A DNA stretch of 64,000 nt. It comes from Dryas octopetala (taxonomy: Eukaryota > Streptophyta > Magnoliopsida > Rosales > Rosaceae). A program made the translations under genes and the position numbers. The stretch is taken from contig OY992835.1 of the NCBI GenBank assembly GCA_963921425.1, positions 18,414,001-18,478,000 on the forward strand, read 5' to 3'. Of the stretch, positions 1-13,600 are shown piece by piece; the first letter of the stretch is position 1, and each line of letters begins with the position of its first letter. The notes under the pieces are model-generated. The model did no database searches. It saw only the letters and a list, made by a program, of their open reading frames with translations, and had not been told where the DNA came from.

Positions 1-422
1 AGACTATTTTAGTTGATCATACGGAACCATCTTTGTAATAACTGATGATACGGTCCCACATGAGTAAATACTCATCATAACATAAAAAAGAAATACAGAT
101 AAAGAACCATTTAACTATTCATTAACCATTCATTTAACTTTAATATCACAAAAGTAATTTAAGGATTTAATCCAAAATAAATTGGTAATAGCCTAATAGG
201 TAGGAAAGTGCAAAATATTATTTGATAATTCTATACAGTAATCATAACACTATTTAGTTTCCCTCGATACATTAAAAAATTTAATGGTCCTATATAGTAA
301 ACATAACTCCTCTGGGAAAACATATTTACAGTTTGTGATTAACAGCATGATTATGTTCTTGTTAGTGGTTACTGGACACAATTTAAGTTTTGTTTTTTTT
401 TTTCAATTACCATATTCTTTAG
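1..422 (+). other. Part of intron 1 of the first OSC gene
   Basis: No coding exon is recognisable here. The stretch is AT-rich and ends in a polypyrimidine tract followed by an AG acceptor at 421-422, directly before exon 2. The usual OSC first exon (starting MWKLK or similar, about 67 codons) is absent. The other amyrin-type genes in the window have an intron 1 of 1.9-2.2 kb, so the missing exon 1 probably lies 1.5-2 kb upstream of the window. Confidence 0.7.
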
Positions 423-3400
423 CTTCTAAGAGAGAAAAACTTCAAACAAGCAATTCCCCATGTGAAGGTAGAGGATGGTGATGAGGAATATTGTAGATAT
501 GAAAAGGCCACAGCTGCATTCAGAAGGGCTTCTACCTTCTGGTCTGCCTTGCAATCACCCCATGGCCATTGGCCTGCTCTAATTGCTGGCCCTATGTTTT
601 ACGTTCCTCCCACGGTGAGCACTACTCTTCATTCCCACAATATATGCAAGAACATGTAAAATTAACTTGCTTTTTCCAAATTGCAAAAAACAAAGTACCA
701 AACAATCATATATAATTTACTCTAAATAGCAAAATCATGCTGTAGATGAAATTGGTAAACCTGGGTTTTGGAGCAATTGGATTTGTATACTGATTTTCAC
801 CATAAAAGTAATATGCTTTTGTCAAATTGCCAAAACCAAAGTACTAAACAATCATATTAACATCTGGGTTTTGGAGCAAATTAGATTTTAAAACTAATTT
901 TCACCATTTTGTTTTTCTTTTTTCCCACAAAATGCAGGTCATGGGCCTGTACATTACAGGGCATCTTAATATTGCTTTCTCTGCAGAGCATTGTAAGGAA
1001 ATGCTTAGGTACATATATAATCACCAGGTAATATGCTTATGTGTGATATGTATTTCATTAGATGAACATCTACTTCTGTTTCTGTTTTCTAGATTATAAA
1101 GCTTATTGTTGTGTGGTATTCCCTCACTCTAGCTACCACACCTCCAAACGGCCGGGTATGGGGTTTTACCGAAATGCCGGGGTATTAGTGTGTAGTTTCT
1201 TTCTTTATATACCAATAGGTAGACAACTCCTTATTTTCTCCATGTGGGATTGCACATGGCTCTAATCTGGCCACTTTCTCCAATTGAGCGTATAGAATTT
1301 TGTACATTGCAGAACAAAGATGGTGGGTGGGGATTAGACATTCAGGCTCCTAGTATGATGTTTTGTACACTTCTCAACTACATTTGTATGCGTCTACTTG
1401 GAGAAGGAGCCGATGGGGGTCTAGACAACGCTTGCGCAAGGGCACGGAAGTGGATTCTTGATCATGGTGGTGCCACACATTCATCATCTTGGGGAAAGAC
1501 TTGGATGGCAGTATGACCACTTTTAGTATTAACTCAGATAGTAATCTTATTCTCACTAGAGTACTTATTGCAGTCTGTCTCAGATGATTAAATTTGTCTT
1601 CTATGGCAGATACTTGGTGTGTATGATTGGGAGGGAAGCCACCCTATGCCCCCAGAGTTTTGGGCCTATCCATCTTTTCTCCCTTTTCATCCAGGTTTGC
1701 ACAATTTGTTTTACTGCTTGAACTTTGAAAATTAGTCCATTTTATGTTCGATGAAAAGATTGTAACTTGACTTGGAAGTGGCTATCTCTTTTGTAGCCTG
1801 GGTTACAAGTAGATGTTTTTCTTTCCCTTCTTTAGATGTAGAATACTTAGATACAAGTTTCTATGGTTCTTAAATTTCTCATTCTAATTAATACTTTATA
1901 TTTGCAGCAAATTTGTTGTGTTATTGTCGGTTGACTTACTTGCCTATGTCGTATTTGTTTGGGAAAAGATTTGTTGGCCCCATCACACCTCTCATTCTAG
2001 AATTGAGAGAAGAAATCTATAATGAACCTTACAGTAAAATTCAGTGGAGCAAGGTGCGCCATCTGTGTGCAAAGGTGAGTTTACATGGTTTGCACCTTTA
2101 ATTTTGATTCATATAATAGTGCAGCATTTTAATGTTATTGAAAACTTTATGTCATGCATATTTTCAATGCAGGAGGATAACTACTATCCCCATGGTAAGT
2201 TACAATGTGTCATGTGGGATAGTCTTTACACAATTTGTGAGCCTCTTCTTGCTCGCTGGCCCTTCAAAAGGTTGAGAGAGAAGGCTCTAAAACAAACGAT
2301 TGAACATATTCATTATGAAGATGAGAACAGTCGATACATTACAATTGGAGGTGTCGAAAAGGTAATCAGATTATTAGTTCAGGAAAGTAAGGCGGAATGT
2401 ATATATAATCTGTTGAAGCTAGATATGTATGCTGTTTTTGGTAACGTGCTGTCATTTGAATACGGCAGCCATTAAATATGCTTGCTTGCTGGGCTGAAGA
2501 TCCGAATGGGGAATCTTATAAGAAGCATCTTGCAAGGGTTGCAGATTACATATGGGTGGCAGAAGATGGAATAACAACACAGGTTTTATAACTATTTCCC
2601 CCGACTGTATGTTCAGGTTTTAAGTTCAAATTGGTTGGAAGTGCTACTTGGGCCACCAAAGTACTGATTTTGATACTTTCTATTTTTTATTTTTTATTTT
2701 TTGTCTGAGATACTTCTATTCATATGCAGAGTTTTGGTAGTCAGGCGTGGGATGCTAGTCTTTCTATTCAAGCTCTGATTGCTGGAAATCTCAGCGATGA
2801 ACTTGGATCTGTACTTAAGAAAGGACATGATTACCTGAAGAAATCTCAGGTTTCTTTTATTTTCTGTACTCCTATGTTTACTATATACTTTGTTCATGAA
2901 GCGTCTTATTTTCTCCTTCTACATTTTTCAATCAGCTAAAATATTTATACACTCGTAATGTTCTAGGTTAGGGAAAATCCTTGTGGTGACTTTTCAGCCC
3001 ATTTTCGTCACATTTCTAAAGGAGCATGGACTTTCTCTGATCGAGACCATGGATGGCAAGTTTCTGACTGTACTGCAGAAGCTCTGGAGGTACTTATTTT
3101 GACTCATATGCTTTCAGAAGTTGAGGGTTGAGCCTTATCCTTAACAATTATATATTGCTTACAGCATTACCATTGTTATATTGCACAGTGTTGCCTATTG
3201 TTATCAATGATGCCACCACAACTAGTTGGTGAACAGATGGAACCTGAGCGTTTTTATGATGCTGTCAATGTCATACTTTCTCTGCAGGTGAGGATTAGAT
3301 TGTATTACCAGTTTGTCTTCTAGCACATCTTTTTAATTGGGGAAGTTTTCATATTGATCCCTGAAATGAAGAAACTCACTTATTTGTATTTTCTCCTTAG

Positions 3401-4831
3401 TACTTATTATATCAGAAGTACATCGTGGTACTAATAAACTCAATTGCATGATTTGAATCAGAGTCCAAATGGTGGTGTATCAGCCTGGGAGCCAACAGGA
3501 GCCCCAAAATGGTTGGAGGTAGATCAAGAAAATCTTATACATGACCAAATATTTTTAAATTCCACTGTTTTGTTATGTATCCTGACATGCCTATATTCAA
3601 TTATTCTCCTCAAGTGGCTCAACCCTGTAGAATTTATGGAGGATGTCGTCATTGAATACGAGTAAAATTCTTGACCCCACACTCCATTCTGTAATTCTTT
3701 ATTCTGTAGAGTACTACATTCCTTGAAGACTAACATAAGAGTCATGCAGCTATACAGAGTGCACCTCGTCTTCAATCCAGGCATTAGCTTTGTTTAGGAA
3801 GTTATACCCTGGCCATAGAAAGAACGAGATCGATAATTTCATCACAAATGCTGCAATGTTCATTGAACACACACAAAAGCCTGATGGCTCATGGTATATT
3901 GGCCATGAATAAAATTTTGTGTAACATGTATTTATGTTTGTGTACTTGGTGAAATAAACTAAATGGACAAGCATTTTCACAGGTATGGACACTGGGGAAT
4001 CTGTTTCATGTATGGAACATGGTTTGGAATTAGAGGGTTAGAGGCCGCTGGGAAAACTTACTATAACTGTGAGGCTGTATGCAGAGGAGTTGAATTTTTA
4101 CTCAATACACAGAGAGATGATGGTGGTTGGGGAGAGAGCAGCCTTTCTTGTACAAACAAGGTACATGTTCTTAGATTCATTGGTAAATGAAAGTGTATAT
4201 GATATTGTAGCTCTCTTGATCAGAATAAACTCCATCTCAAATTTATTATTGGGTATTAATTGGTTATACAGATCTATACACCTCTTGAAGGAGACCGGTC
4301 GAATCTGGTGCACACTGCAATGGGATTAATGGGTTTAATTCATGGTGGACAGGTTAGTACATGATTTATACATCTATGTGCCACTTCCCCAGTTCTTTTA
4401 CTTGTACACATTCCCTTACTCCTATTCACCGTGCTAAATTTTCAAATTGATTTTTGTTTTTCAATTTCGGGTAATAGTTTGAGAGAGATCCTACGCCTAT
4501 TCACCGGGCTGCAAAGCTGTTGATCAATTCTCAACTGGAAAGTGGCGATTTCCCTCAACAGGTACAATTCTTAAACAATATATATTGTGCAGCAGGGGAA
4601 AATAGAAACGGATATCGTATTTTTTCAATGCTTGAATTTCTGATTTTTAGTGTTCACTTACTAAGTACAAGCCGCATGTTACTCATCTTTACTCTCTTCT
4701 CCTCATGACAGGAAGTGATGGGAGTTTTCATGAAAACTGCCATGTTACACTACGCAGCCTACAGGAATATTTTCCCAATTTGGGCTCTTGCAGAATACCG
4801 TAATGTGGTTTCATTTCCTCTCTCTGTGTAA
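423..4831 (+). CDS. Lupeol-synthase-like oxidosqualene cyclase, exons 2-18 (5' end outside window)
   Basis: Cyclises 2,3-oxidosqualene to a pentacyclic triterpene, an ER-membrane-associated reaction. Exons: 423-614, 938-1027, 1313-1510, 1610-1694, 1908-2074, 2173-2361, 2469-2582, 2730-2849, 2967-3089, 3189-3287, 3462-3518, 3615-3661, 3750-3893, 3983-4160, 4272-4352, 4478-4561, 4712-4831. All junctions are GT-AG and stay in frame, giving 695 codons; with a normal exon 1 the protein would be about 762 residues, the family size. The catalytic DCTAE motif (3066-3080) and QW repeats (GGWG) are intact. The product-determining motif reads LLCYCR (1913-1930): Leu sits where beta-amyrin synthases have Trp (MWCYCR) and lupeol synthases have Leu (MLCYCR). 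The protein diverges from the other OSCs here, for example [11 protein letters not shown] for [11 protein letters not shown] and LQCVMWDSL for IQDLLWDSL. It keeps two introns that the amyrin-type genes lack. Lupeol is an inference from one residue; another product is possible. Confidence 0.88.
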
Positions 4832-4885
4832 TTGTGTGGATTCAGATGTATGTAGAAACATGGTCATATGCTTGGAGCCAAATGA

Positions 4886-4891
4886 AATAAA
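4886..4891 (+). terminator. Candidate polyadenylation signal of the first OSC
   Basis: AATAAA lies 55 bases after the TAA stop at 4829-4831, a normal distance for a plant 3' UTR. Short motif in AT-rich DNA, so only suggestive. Confidence 0.4.
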
Positions 4892-5410
4892 AGAGAAAGT
4901 AAAGGTTAATCAATAGCCAAATGGTCTGTGTAAATTTTATTTGTAATAGTACTATATGAAAAGGCCTTTTCAAGGCACTTCAACCCTTCTGTTCTCCTAG
5001 CTTTTGCATAATAATAAGACATCCTTGTGGATAGTGCCATAAAAAATGTATGCTTATTGTATCTATCAGAATATCAGATACACAAGTAGGATATAAAATG
5101 AACATTACTATCAGCCAAAATCTTCTCCCACAGTATATGACACATTGACACAGGCAGAAGTCAAAGAAAATTAAGGTCATTTCTTCACTCAATGAAGCCA
5201 AAACGGTACTTCCTGAGAAGTATACCCCCCCCATCCAGGCATTCTCTTTTCTGACCTTGCAGGAGGCCATTCCCAATTCCCAGTTACTAATTTATACACT
5301 TTGTAATTTCACATGAGTCTTGAATCCTAATTAATGGTGACTCAATGTTCAAACCAACAGTTCGTCAGTAACTCAGGAAATGCAGAAGCTAACCATATCT
5401 CAACCATACA

Positions 5411-6068
5411 ATCATGACAAAATTAAAAAACCTATAAACGTACGTTCATTTCTTTAAGAAATTTTTGCCCCAATTTTAGAACCCTAAAAAGCTCCCCTCA
5501 CTATTTTGATCTTGTCATATGTGGATGGTTCCAGATCGAACAGTTTTATAATTTTGAAGTTCCAGATAACTATGAAAACAATTGAATTTATCTCATATTA
5601 CCCTACCCTGCATTTGAATGGATTTACGATGACCCGTTAATGAATTAGATTGAAAAGCAGCAATACTGCATAATCTTAATTCCATTGAAGTTTTCGTTTT
5701 GTATTCTTGTTGCCCTTGAACCCTTCAACACGGTTATCATAGATGAAAGCTTTTGATTTTTGCAGGTTTTTTTAACGAAGACAAAATGAGTTTTGATAAT
5801 GATCTTAATTGGATTGATGGGTACGTGATGATAGAATTGAGATTATGGGTTTAGCCAATTCTTCAAAGGGAGTCTCCTTTCTCTTCCTGATGAGTTGATC
5901 AAACCTTGCTCTTCAAATAAAGTTTTTAATAAAATGTGGAGAAGATAACAGCAATATCCATGGGAGAAGATGAATATATTGCTGTTCAGAATTTTGTGTG
6001 TGATCTGAACGTGTGTTGCAAATTTTCAATACGGAGAAGATAACAAATTAAATATAAATTAAGACAAT
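5411..6068. mobile_element. Internal fragment of a Mutator-type miniature element
   Basis: This segment (from CATGACAAAATTAAAAAACC) is collinear with the interior of the defined element at 22708-23740 in U2, but both terminal inverted repeats are missing here. It has no recognisable gene. Either U1 lost the ends by deletion or the fragment was copied separately. Confidence 0.5.
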
Positions 6069-6129
6069 TAAATTTGGGTTGGATATAAAATGAAGTATGT
6101 TGATGATTTTTTCGAGTTTAAATTTTCTC

Positions 6130-6400
6130 ATTTTTAAAAATTGGAATCGCATCGTGTTCGGCACTCGTTGTATGACGTTTGACAGTGACCAACCGAATGC
6201 TATGTTACATGTTTGGCAACTCGCTACCAAACATGAAGGAGGATGTTCGGTCAGTAGTTGCCAAATGCGCCCAAATTTTTTATTTTTAAAAATGGTGTTC
6301 AGTAGATGCTAATCCAACTTTCTTGCACATGTTCGGTAAGTAGTTGCCGAACCTCTAGTAGGATGTTCGGCACAATGCCGAACGATTTGTGAAAAAATAA
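6130..6400. repeat. Cluster of TTCGG / CCGAA palindromic repeats
   Basis: Repeated short motifs such as GTTCGGCA, TGTTCGGTA and GCCGAAC occur in both orientations about ten times in 270 bases. The same block recurs at 24110-24350 and 44820-45060 in U2 and U3. It resembles a decayed miniature transposon with internal inverted repeats; no target-site duplication was found. Confidence 0.4.
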
Positions 6401-7531
6401 GTTCAAGAGCAACCCCAATGTGTTCAAATTATCGATTAAACATCTAGGATTCAAAATATTGCAATGCAAACACAGATTATTTAACAATTAACTTAAAACC
6501 AACTCGATCCATAAATTCATGATTCAATGTACGTTGGGTTTGGATGTGATATTGGTGTTAGATTCAATGGTGATGGTGTTGGGTGGTGATGGCATAGGAT
6601 TTGACTATTTGAGTGTGGATGGTTGAGTATATATAATAGGAATATATAGGTGGCTAATTGAGTTGGGTTTGAGTAAGGATATTTTTGAAAAAGTTGTTAG
6701 GTGTAGTGAATAATTTTTGAGTTTTAAATTTTGGAGTTGGGTGTAGAAATGGTAGGGCTAGAAATAAATAAGTTGGGTTCAAATATTAGCACCCATAAAT
6801 AATTAACTTTCTTCTAAAAGCATGTGCATTCAGGATTCTCAAAAAAAAAAAAAAAAAAAAAACATGTACATTCATATCATCATAGAGTCATGGCTTGGGA
6901 CTATTTTCTCAGGCCCCTGGCTTATTCTATCATATAGTCATGGAAAGGCCAACGGCCAACAATTAATAGACAATACAAACACAACTTACAACTTTCATCG
7001 ATCATATTGTACTTGAAAAGAAAATGTGCAAGCCTTAATCGCCTTACAAAATATGTCGGCAACCCATTTTAACTTTCTTTTCCCATATTATATATGATCC
7101 TCAAGAGAAAAGTACTTTTAGTATATTCTTTCTTTCTTTCGACTCTCCATTTCCAACATTAATTAATAAAAGAGCAATTTTGATGGATAACCGTGTTAAC
7201 CTGATAACGAAAGATGAAATTAATTAAGGTTACATTTTGTCGAAGGAAAAATATTTTTCATTTATAGGGAAATTAATTCTCTCTCATCAGTCCTACCTGG
7301 TGAGGAACTTAATTGTACGTATCTGTTGCTAATAGTTAACAAGCTTAGCATGGAGAACATGTGGCACAAGTTGGATAACATAATAATGGTGAACCTGACT
7401 CAAAAGTTGTGAGCAAATTTGCTCTATAGATCTGTACATAAATATTCTTAGATAGACAATTAATGTATATCAAATTCTCACCATGCAATTAAAATGTGTT
7501 CTTCCTTTATATATGTAGCTTTCAGAGGGAC
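6401..7531. other. AT-rich intergenic leader before the first amyrin-type gene
   Basis: No gene seen. It contains an A-run at 6841-6861 and is collinear with leaders at 24360-25680 and 45060-46410. U2 and U3 carry an extra AAAAGCACTTTT / AAAAGCACTTCC inverted-repeat insertion (about 25010-25230 and 45710-45960) ending CCAAACGGGCC, resembling a hAT-type MITE, which U1 lacks. Confidence 0.5.
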
Positions 7532-7537
7532 TATATA
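7532..7537 (+). promoter_or_regulatory. Likely TATA box of the U1 amyrin-type gene
   Basis: TATATA in the context GGGACTATATAGCAAGC lies 133 bases before the ATG at 7665, leaving room for a 5' UTR of about 100 bases. The motif and flanks are conserved in all three units. A second TATATA at about 7508 is an alternative. Confidence 0.5.
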
Positions 7538-7664
7538 GCAAGCTGCAGTCCAATCCACACCTTTCGAATCTCTATGCAATATTAATTATTTGTTGTTCAA
7601 CTAGAGGTTTCTGCAGCTTAATTGTTCAATTTAAAGCTAGCTAGCTTGTTGTGTTAAATTGAAA

Positions 7665-10600
7665 ATGTGGAAGCTTAAGGTTGCAGATGGTGGGAGTGAC
7701 CCTTACATCTACAGCACAAACAAGTTTGTGGGGAGGCAGACCTGGGAGTTTGATCCTCAGGCAGGAACTGAAGAAGAGAGAGCGGAGGTGGAGGAGGCAC
7801 GTCTCACTTTCTACAACAACCGCTATCAGCTCAAGCCTAGTGGTGATCTTCTCTGGCGTTTGCAGGTATATATATATACCTAATAGGCTAATACCCTACC
7901 CTAAAAACATCTCAATTAATTCATCAACTCTCTGATCAATCCCTGTTCTTAATCCCAATGCATGTTTAAGTTGTGGCCAACACATCGATCTGGAATGTAA
8001 AGTTTTGCGTTAATTTGGATATTTTCATTCATTGTCAATTAGCTTTGGATTTGATGCATACTTTAACTTTGATCTACATGATATCAGATCAAACAATTCA
8101 CATCAGCCTAACAACAACCACATGTGTTTGTATACATCACCCAAACATTAGTTCGCGTTATTTCTACAATAGTTATGTACCTTTTAATGGTAGGTTATAA
8201 ATGTGGGATATATGCAAGCAATATTCCTACATTTGTAGTCTAATATAAATTCAGAAAAAAGATATTGGGGCCTAATATGATTAACAACGGTGGCACAAAT
8301 GGAGTAGAATTGATGTGGTGATATGGTCACAAAAGAAAAATATCTCAAAATGAAGGAAAGTCTATATACCACAAGTTTCACTTTCACAAGTACATATTGC
8401 ATGACACTCATGTTCCGTGAATCCACCACAACTGACGCTAACCACCCCCCAATAATATCCCTTCACGGAAAGAAGCTAGAGAGAATTAAGAGTGTCAATA
8501 GTGTATTTTTTGGGGGTTTAAGTATTCATTTGAGATTTTGATAAATTTAAAGGATTTATCAACTCATGCATATTTCATGGATTTTATGGATTCTTATGGA
8601 ATTTCATGAAATCCATCAAAATGTAAGGGGGAAATGTTGGAATTCTTGTAGCCTTTGTTTTTAGTTCAAAATCCACCAAAATTCAATTTAGAATTTTAAA
8701 GATTTTATAGAAATCCATGTGTATTCAATCTATCATGAATTTTAAAAGATTTCATTAAGTTGTAGACACCTGAATTTCTATGGAATCCTTAAAATTCTGA
8801 ATTGAATACACCTATATCTTTATGAATTTTTCAAATTCTTTTAAAATCCATTAGAATCTCAATTGAATACACCTTCTAAGTGTCAATAGTTAGCGTTGAC
8901 CTTTAATTTTGGTATGTTTGTCTTGTTTTTAGCATTTTATTTTACTTTTAATGGAAATTAAAAACCATTCCATGTAAAAAATAAAAAAATGTAGAGGTGT
9001 AAAATGGGTGTCATGTCGACCCACAACACAATCCGATGAATTCCAATGTGTTTGCCTTTTGTCTCGTCATTGGCTTTTTTTTTCTCTCTCTCTCTCTATG
9101 ATATCACCTGTCCCTATCACAGGAACAAGTAAGTTCTTTTCGTCACGATACTTAATTGTGTTAGTCCTATGGGTACAAACCATGTGGGCTGTTTGTACCC
9201 ATGTTATATACTGATCTGACATATATTGTTCCTTAAAATAGGTGGGTTCCACCTATATTATAGATATAATATCTATTTGGTTATGTGCATGGTGAACAGT
9301 GCCAAGCGCTCGGTGGGTTCCGTGTCGCGCTCATTTCATCAAGGTGGACCAGGCTAAGAGTGCATTGTGGCGCGTGAGCTGGGTTATCAATCAACCTTTT
9401 TTTTCAACTGGACTTAAAAAAAAAAAAACCTATAATTTTTGTTTGCCTTTTATATTCAATGATAGCTGGGTGGGCTCAGCTCATTCATGGCTTGAATCCA
9501 ACTTCCAGCTGATTGTATGGCTTCTTAGCTTGCTTCAATAAAGTATTTCTTGATTAAAAAAAAAATCAATGGTGTTATTTTGTAATGTAAAATATAGTGT
9601 AAGTTGGTGTATTTTATTTGTAGTATATTATGTACTTATGTTTATTTGTCTATATTTTAATGAAAAAAACATGTTTTCAGAGAGATACAAATAGTTTTAT
9701 ACTTTAATTAAGTGCCTCTAGGTAGTATCATTGTTTCTGTGTTTACTAAACTGCAGTTCCTAAGAGAGAAGAAGTTCAAACAGACAATTCCGCCAGTAAA
9801 GGTTGAGGATGGGGAGAAAATCACAGATGAAAAGGCCATAGCTGCATTGAGAAGGGCTGTCCACTTCTTTTCAGCCTTGCAGGGTAGTGATGGCCATTGG
9901 CCTGCTGAAAATGCTGGCCCATTGTTTTTCCTTCCACCTCTGGTGAGTTTTTTTCTTTCGACACTCATCATTACTATCATTGTGAACTTTATACATGGTA
10001 GAAGAACAATACTTGGCTCCATCCTCTGAAGGAGGAGCTCCTCCAACCCCATCTTACAAAAGCATGTCTTTTTTTTTTTGTCTTTTCATTCTGAATAAAT
10101 AAAAAAGTACATACAAGAATACAAGATTATTGTGAGATGGGGTTGGAGGAATTCCTCTTTCAGGGGATATGGAGCCAGGTATTGTTCATGGTAGAAAGGG
10201 TATAGATCAGTGTTGATTCCTACTTCCTTATTGGTTGAAAAAAATTGTCTAATAAATCTTAATATACTCATTAGGTGTGTCTTCACCTAATAGCTTAAGT
10301 ATTCACATTGGTTGGACTTTATTAATTAGTTTGGGATACATTGTTAACTCATTCCTTATCAACTGAAGTTTAATGTTGCGGTATTTTGATTGTCAAACAT
10401 AGCATTAAAGCTTTAGTTTTAATAGATCTTGGGTTTAACACTTCAAAGCCCGATTTCATACTTATCACTTATCATTGTACCGGGCAGTTGTACCGGGCAG
10501 AGTGGAACTGCACCTATATATACTGTTAACATTGTCTTGCTTAATGCAAATTATTTCAGTTTTTCTGCTAAAATTACTAAATGAACTATAAAATCCTCTG

Positions 10601-13600
10601 CAAAACTTGCAGGTCATGTGTATGTACATTACAGGGCATCTTAATACTGTATTCCCTGAAGAGCATCGCAAAGAAATTCTGCGTTACATATACTGTCATC
10701 AGGTACGTACTTTTTGGTACTTGCTCACACATATAGGACCAAAATTTATTCACTTGTGCATATAATTCTTCAGCATGTGTTAAACGAATGTATAAAGAAT
10801 AAAGCATGCTACTGAATTTTGTATGTTTCAGAATGAAGACGGCGGCTGGGGTTTACACATTGAAGGCCACAGCACCATGTTCTGCACAGCTCTCAACTAC
10901 ATTTGTATGCGTATTCTTGGTGAAGGACCTGATGGTGGCCAAGACAATGCTTGTGCAAGAGCCAGAAAGTGGATTCTTGATCATGGTAGTGTCACACACA
11001 TACCCTCTTGGGGAAAGACTTGGCTTTCGGTATGGTCATGCTCATCACAGACCCACATCAAAGTTGTTGCATGCATGAAGAAAATGCATATGGTATTTTG
11101 AACCAATATGAATATTGAATATTGTTGCAATTAATTTGTTGTAGATACTTGGTGTGTTTGAGTGGTCTGGAAGCAACCCAATGCCCCCAGAGTTTTGGAT
11201 TCTTCCTAAATTTCTTCCTATGCATCCAGGTTAGCACACTTCCCTGCTGTGCTTGAATGAAATCCTTAAAATGGTCCCCCAATCACTGCCAGAGAATACA
11301 AGTCTTCCATATTGAAGATTGCTGCAATGCTAGGAGTGTCCTTATGATTAGTTTGTAATCTTCATTTTAATCTCTTTTATCCTGAAAATGCAGCAAAAAT
11401 GTGGTGCTATTGTCGGATGGTGTACATGCCCATGTCATATTTATATGGGAAAAGGTTTGTTGGTCCAATCACACCTCTCATTCTACAATTGAGGGAAGAA
11501 CTTTATGCTCAACCTTACAATGAAATTAATTGGAAGAAAATACGCCATCAATGTGCCAAAGTGAGTTTCACTTAATTTGAAGGCTGAATTAGTTAATTAT
11601 TTGATGTACAGAACCTGATTACACTAAATTGATTGCAGGAGGATGTCTACTACCCTCATCCTTGGATACAGGATCTCCTTTGGGATAGTCTCTACATATG
11701 CACAGAGCCTTTTCTCACTCGCCCACCCTTCAACAAGTTGATCAGAGAAAGGGCTCTTCAAGTAACAATGAAGCATATTCATTACGAAGATGAGAACAGC
11801 CGATACATCACCATTGGATGTGTGGAAAAGGTAATGTGAATGCAGTACCAAGGATGAAGATGTAGGACAATGGAGAACATCTATTTCAGGCTACAAATGA
11901 CTAGTACTTTTCAGATTCTCATTTTGTTTGCATTACTTGAACAGGTGTTATGTATGCTTGCTTGTTGGGTTGAAGATCCAAACGGGGACTATTTTAAGAA
12001 GCATCTTGCCAGAATCCCAGATTATTTATGGGTTGCTGAAGATGGGATGAAGATGCAAGTTAGTACACATTTTGTTAAAACAATAGCAGTGAAACACTAT
12101 ACAGTGAATTTGTCTCCTGTTTTCACTTCAAATTTTTACTGTTAACTATAAATGTTGAACATAAAATGAAAATATTTCCTAATTATTCGTAGGGTGTCAC
12201 TTTTGTAAATTGCTTTGTGTATTCATATGTGCATTTAGGTTAAGCCAGAGTTTTGCTCCTTTGGTCATTAATTGGAAGTGTACCTCACATAAAAGAGAAG
12301 GAAAAACCTTATGAACTCATATATTTGATTGATATGCAGAGTTTTGGTAGTCAGCAGTGGGATGCTGGTTTTGCCGTTCAAGCTTTACTTGCTACCAATC
12401 TCACTGATGAAATTGGACCCACGCTCGCTAGAGGACACGACTTCATAAAGAAATCTCAGGTTGAAATATAACTCAATTATTATTTTTTGTAAATACAAAT
12501 GTGTATCCATTAATTGGTTCAGACTAATGACTCATTTGCACTTAATTTTTAAGGTCAAGGACAATCCATCTGGTGACTTTAAAAGCATGTACCGCCACAT
12601 TTCTAAAGGGTCATGGACATTCTCTGATCAAGATCATGGATGGCAAGTTTCTGATTGCACTGCAGAAGGTTTAAAGGTAACTAACTTTTCTAAAATGCTT
12701 CAGTTGAGTTATCTAACCTCTGTGTTATCTCAATGTTTCTCACTGTAAACCCCTTCTACAGTGTTGCCTGCTGTTGTCGAAGATGCCACCAGAGGTAGTT
12801 GGTGAAAAAATGGAACCTGAGCGGTTATACGATTCTATCAAAGTCCTACTTTCCCTACAGGTGACCACTTGCCTGCAAAGATTATAGTGTCTTCAATTAT
12901 TCTTATTCTGCACCTCTAGTCATAGGAATGAATTTGAATGGCGTGTGGTTGCCCTGCAGTAATCAAATTTGGATCTTGTTTCAATCATTAAAACATAATG
13001 AAAAGGAAGAGCTTTCACATGATTCTTTCACCCCACAGTTGCCATTCCCAATGGCTGCTTTAGTTTGAAGAATTTAATTTAACATTCTCTTTTCTAGTGC
13101 ATTGGTCTTTTGTGTCTTTGTACTCATAAAAAAGCTCCATTTTATGACTAATTGCAGAGTAAGAATGGTGGTTTAGCCCCTTGGGAACCAGCAGGAGCAG
13201 CAGAGTGGTTAGAAGTAAGAATAGTAACAAATTGGAGTCATGTTCTTGTGAAAATCTTTCAGACGATTATAAATGTTTTCGTAATCATCATTAGCAGATA
13301 CTATATGTTCTCTCTCTTTTATTTCCTCCAGCTGTTGAATCCCTCAGAATTCTTCGCGGACATTGTGATTGAGTATGAATATGTTGAATGCACTTCATCT
13401 GCAATCCAGGCTTTAGTTCTATTTATGAAGTTATACCCTGGGCACAGGAAGAAAGAGATTGAACATTTCATAACCAATGCTACACAGTACCTTGAAAATA
13501 TACAAATGGCCGATGGTTCATGGTATAGTCTATTTTAGGAAATGAAACATTTGATTTGAATGCATGTTTGTCTTAACAACTAGTGCAGAATAAGAACTCA

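Noticed and set aside
3615-3893. Apparent in-frame stop (TAA at 3662) in the lupeol-like gene after VIEYE
   Set aside because: A GT donor overlaps the stop (GA|GTAAAA) and an AG acceptor at 3749 restores the frame. CAS has an intron at the same position, so this is a normal intron.
9712-10052. Overlapping opposite-strand frames of over 100 codons at amyrin exon 2
   Set aside because: The plus frame is exon 2 running into its intron; the minus frame is its shadow. Identical shadows occur at every copy.
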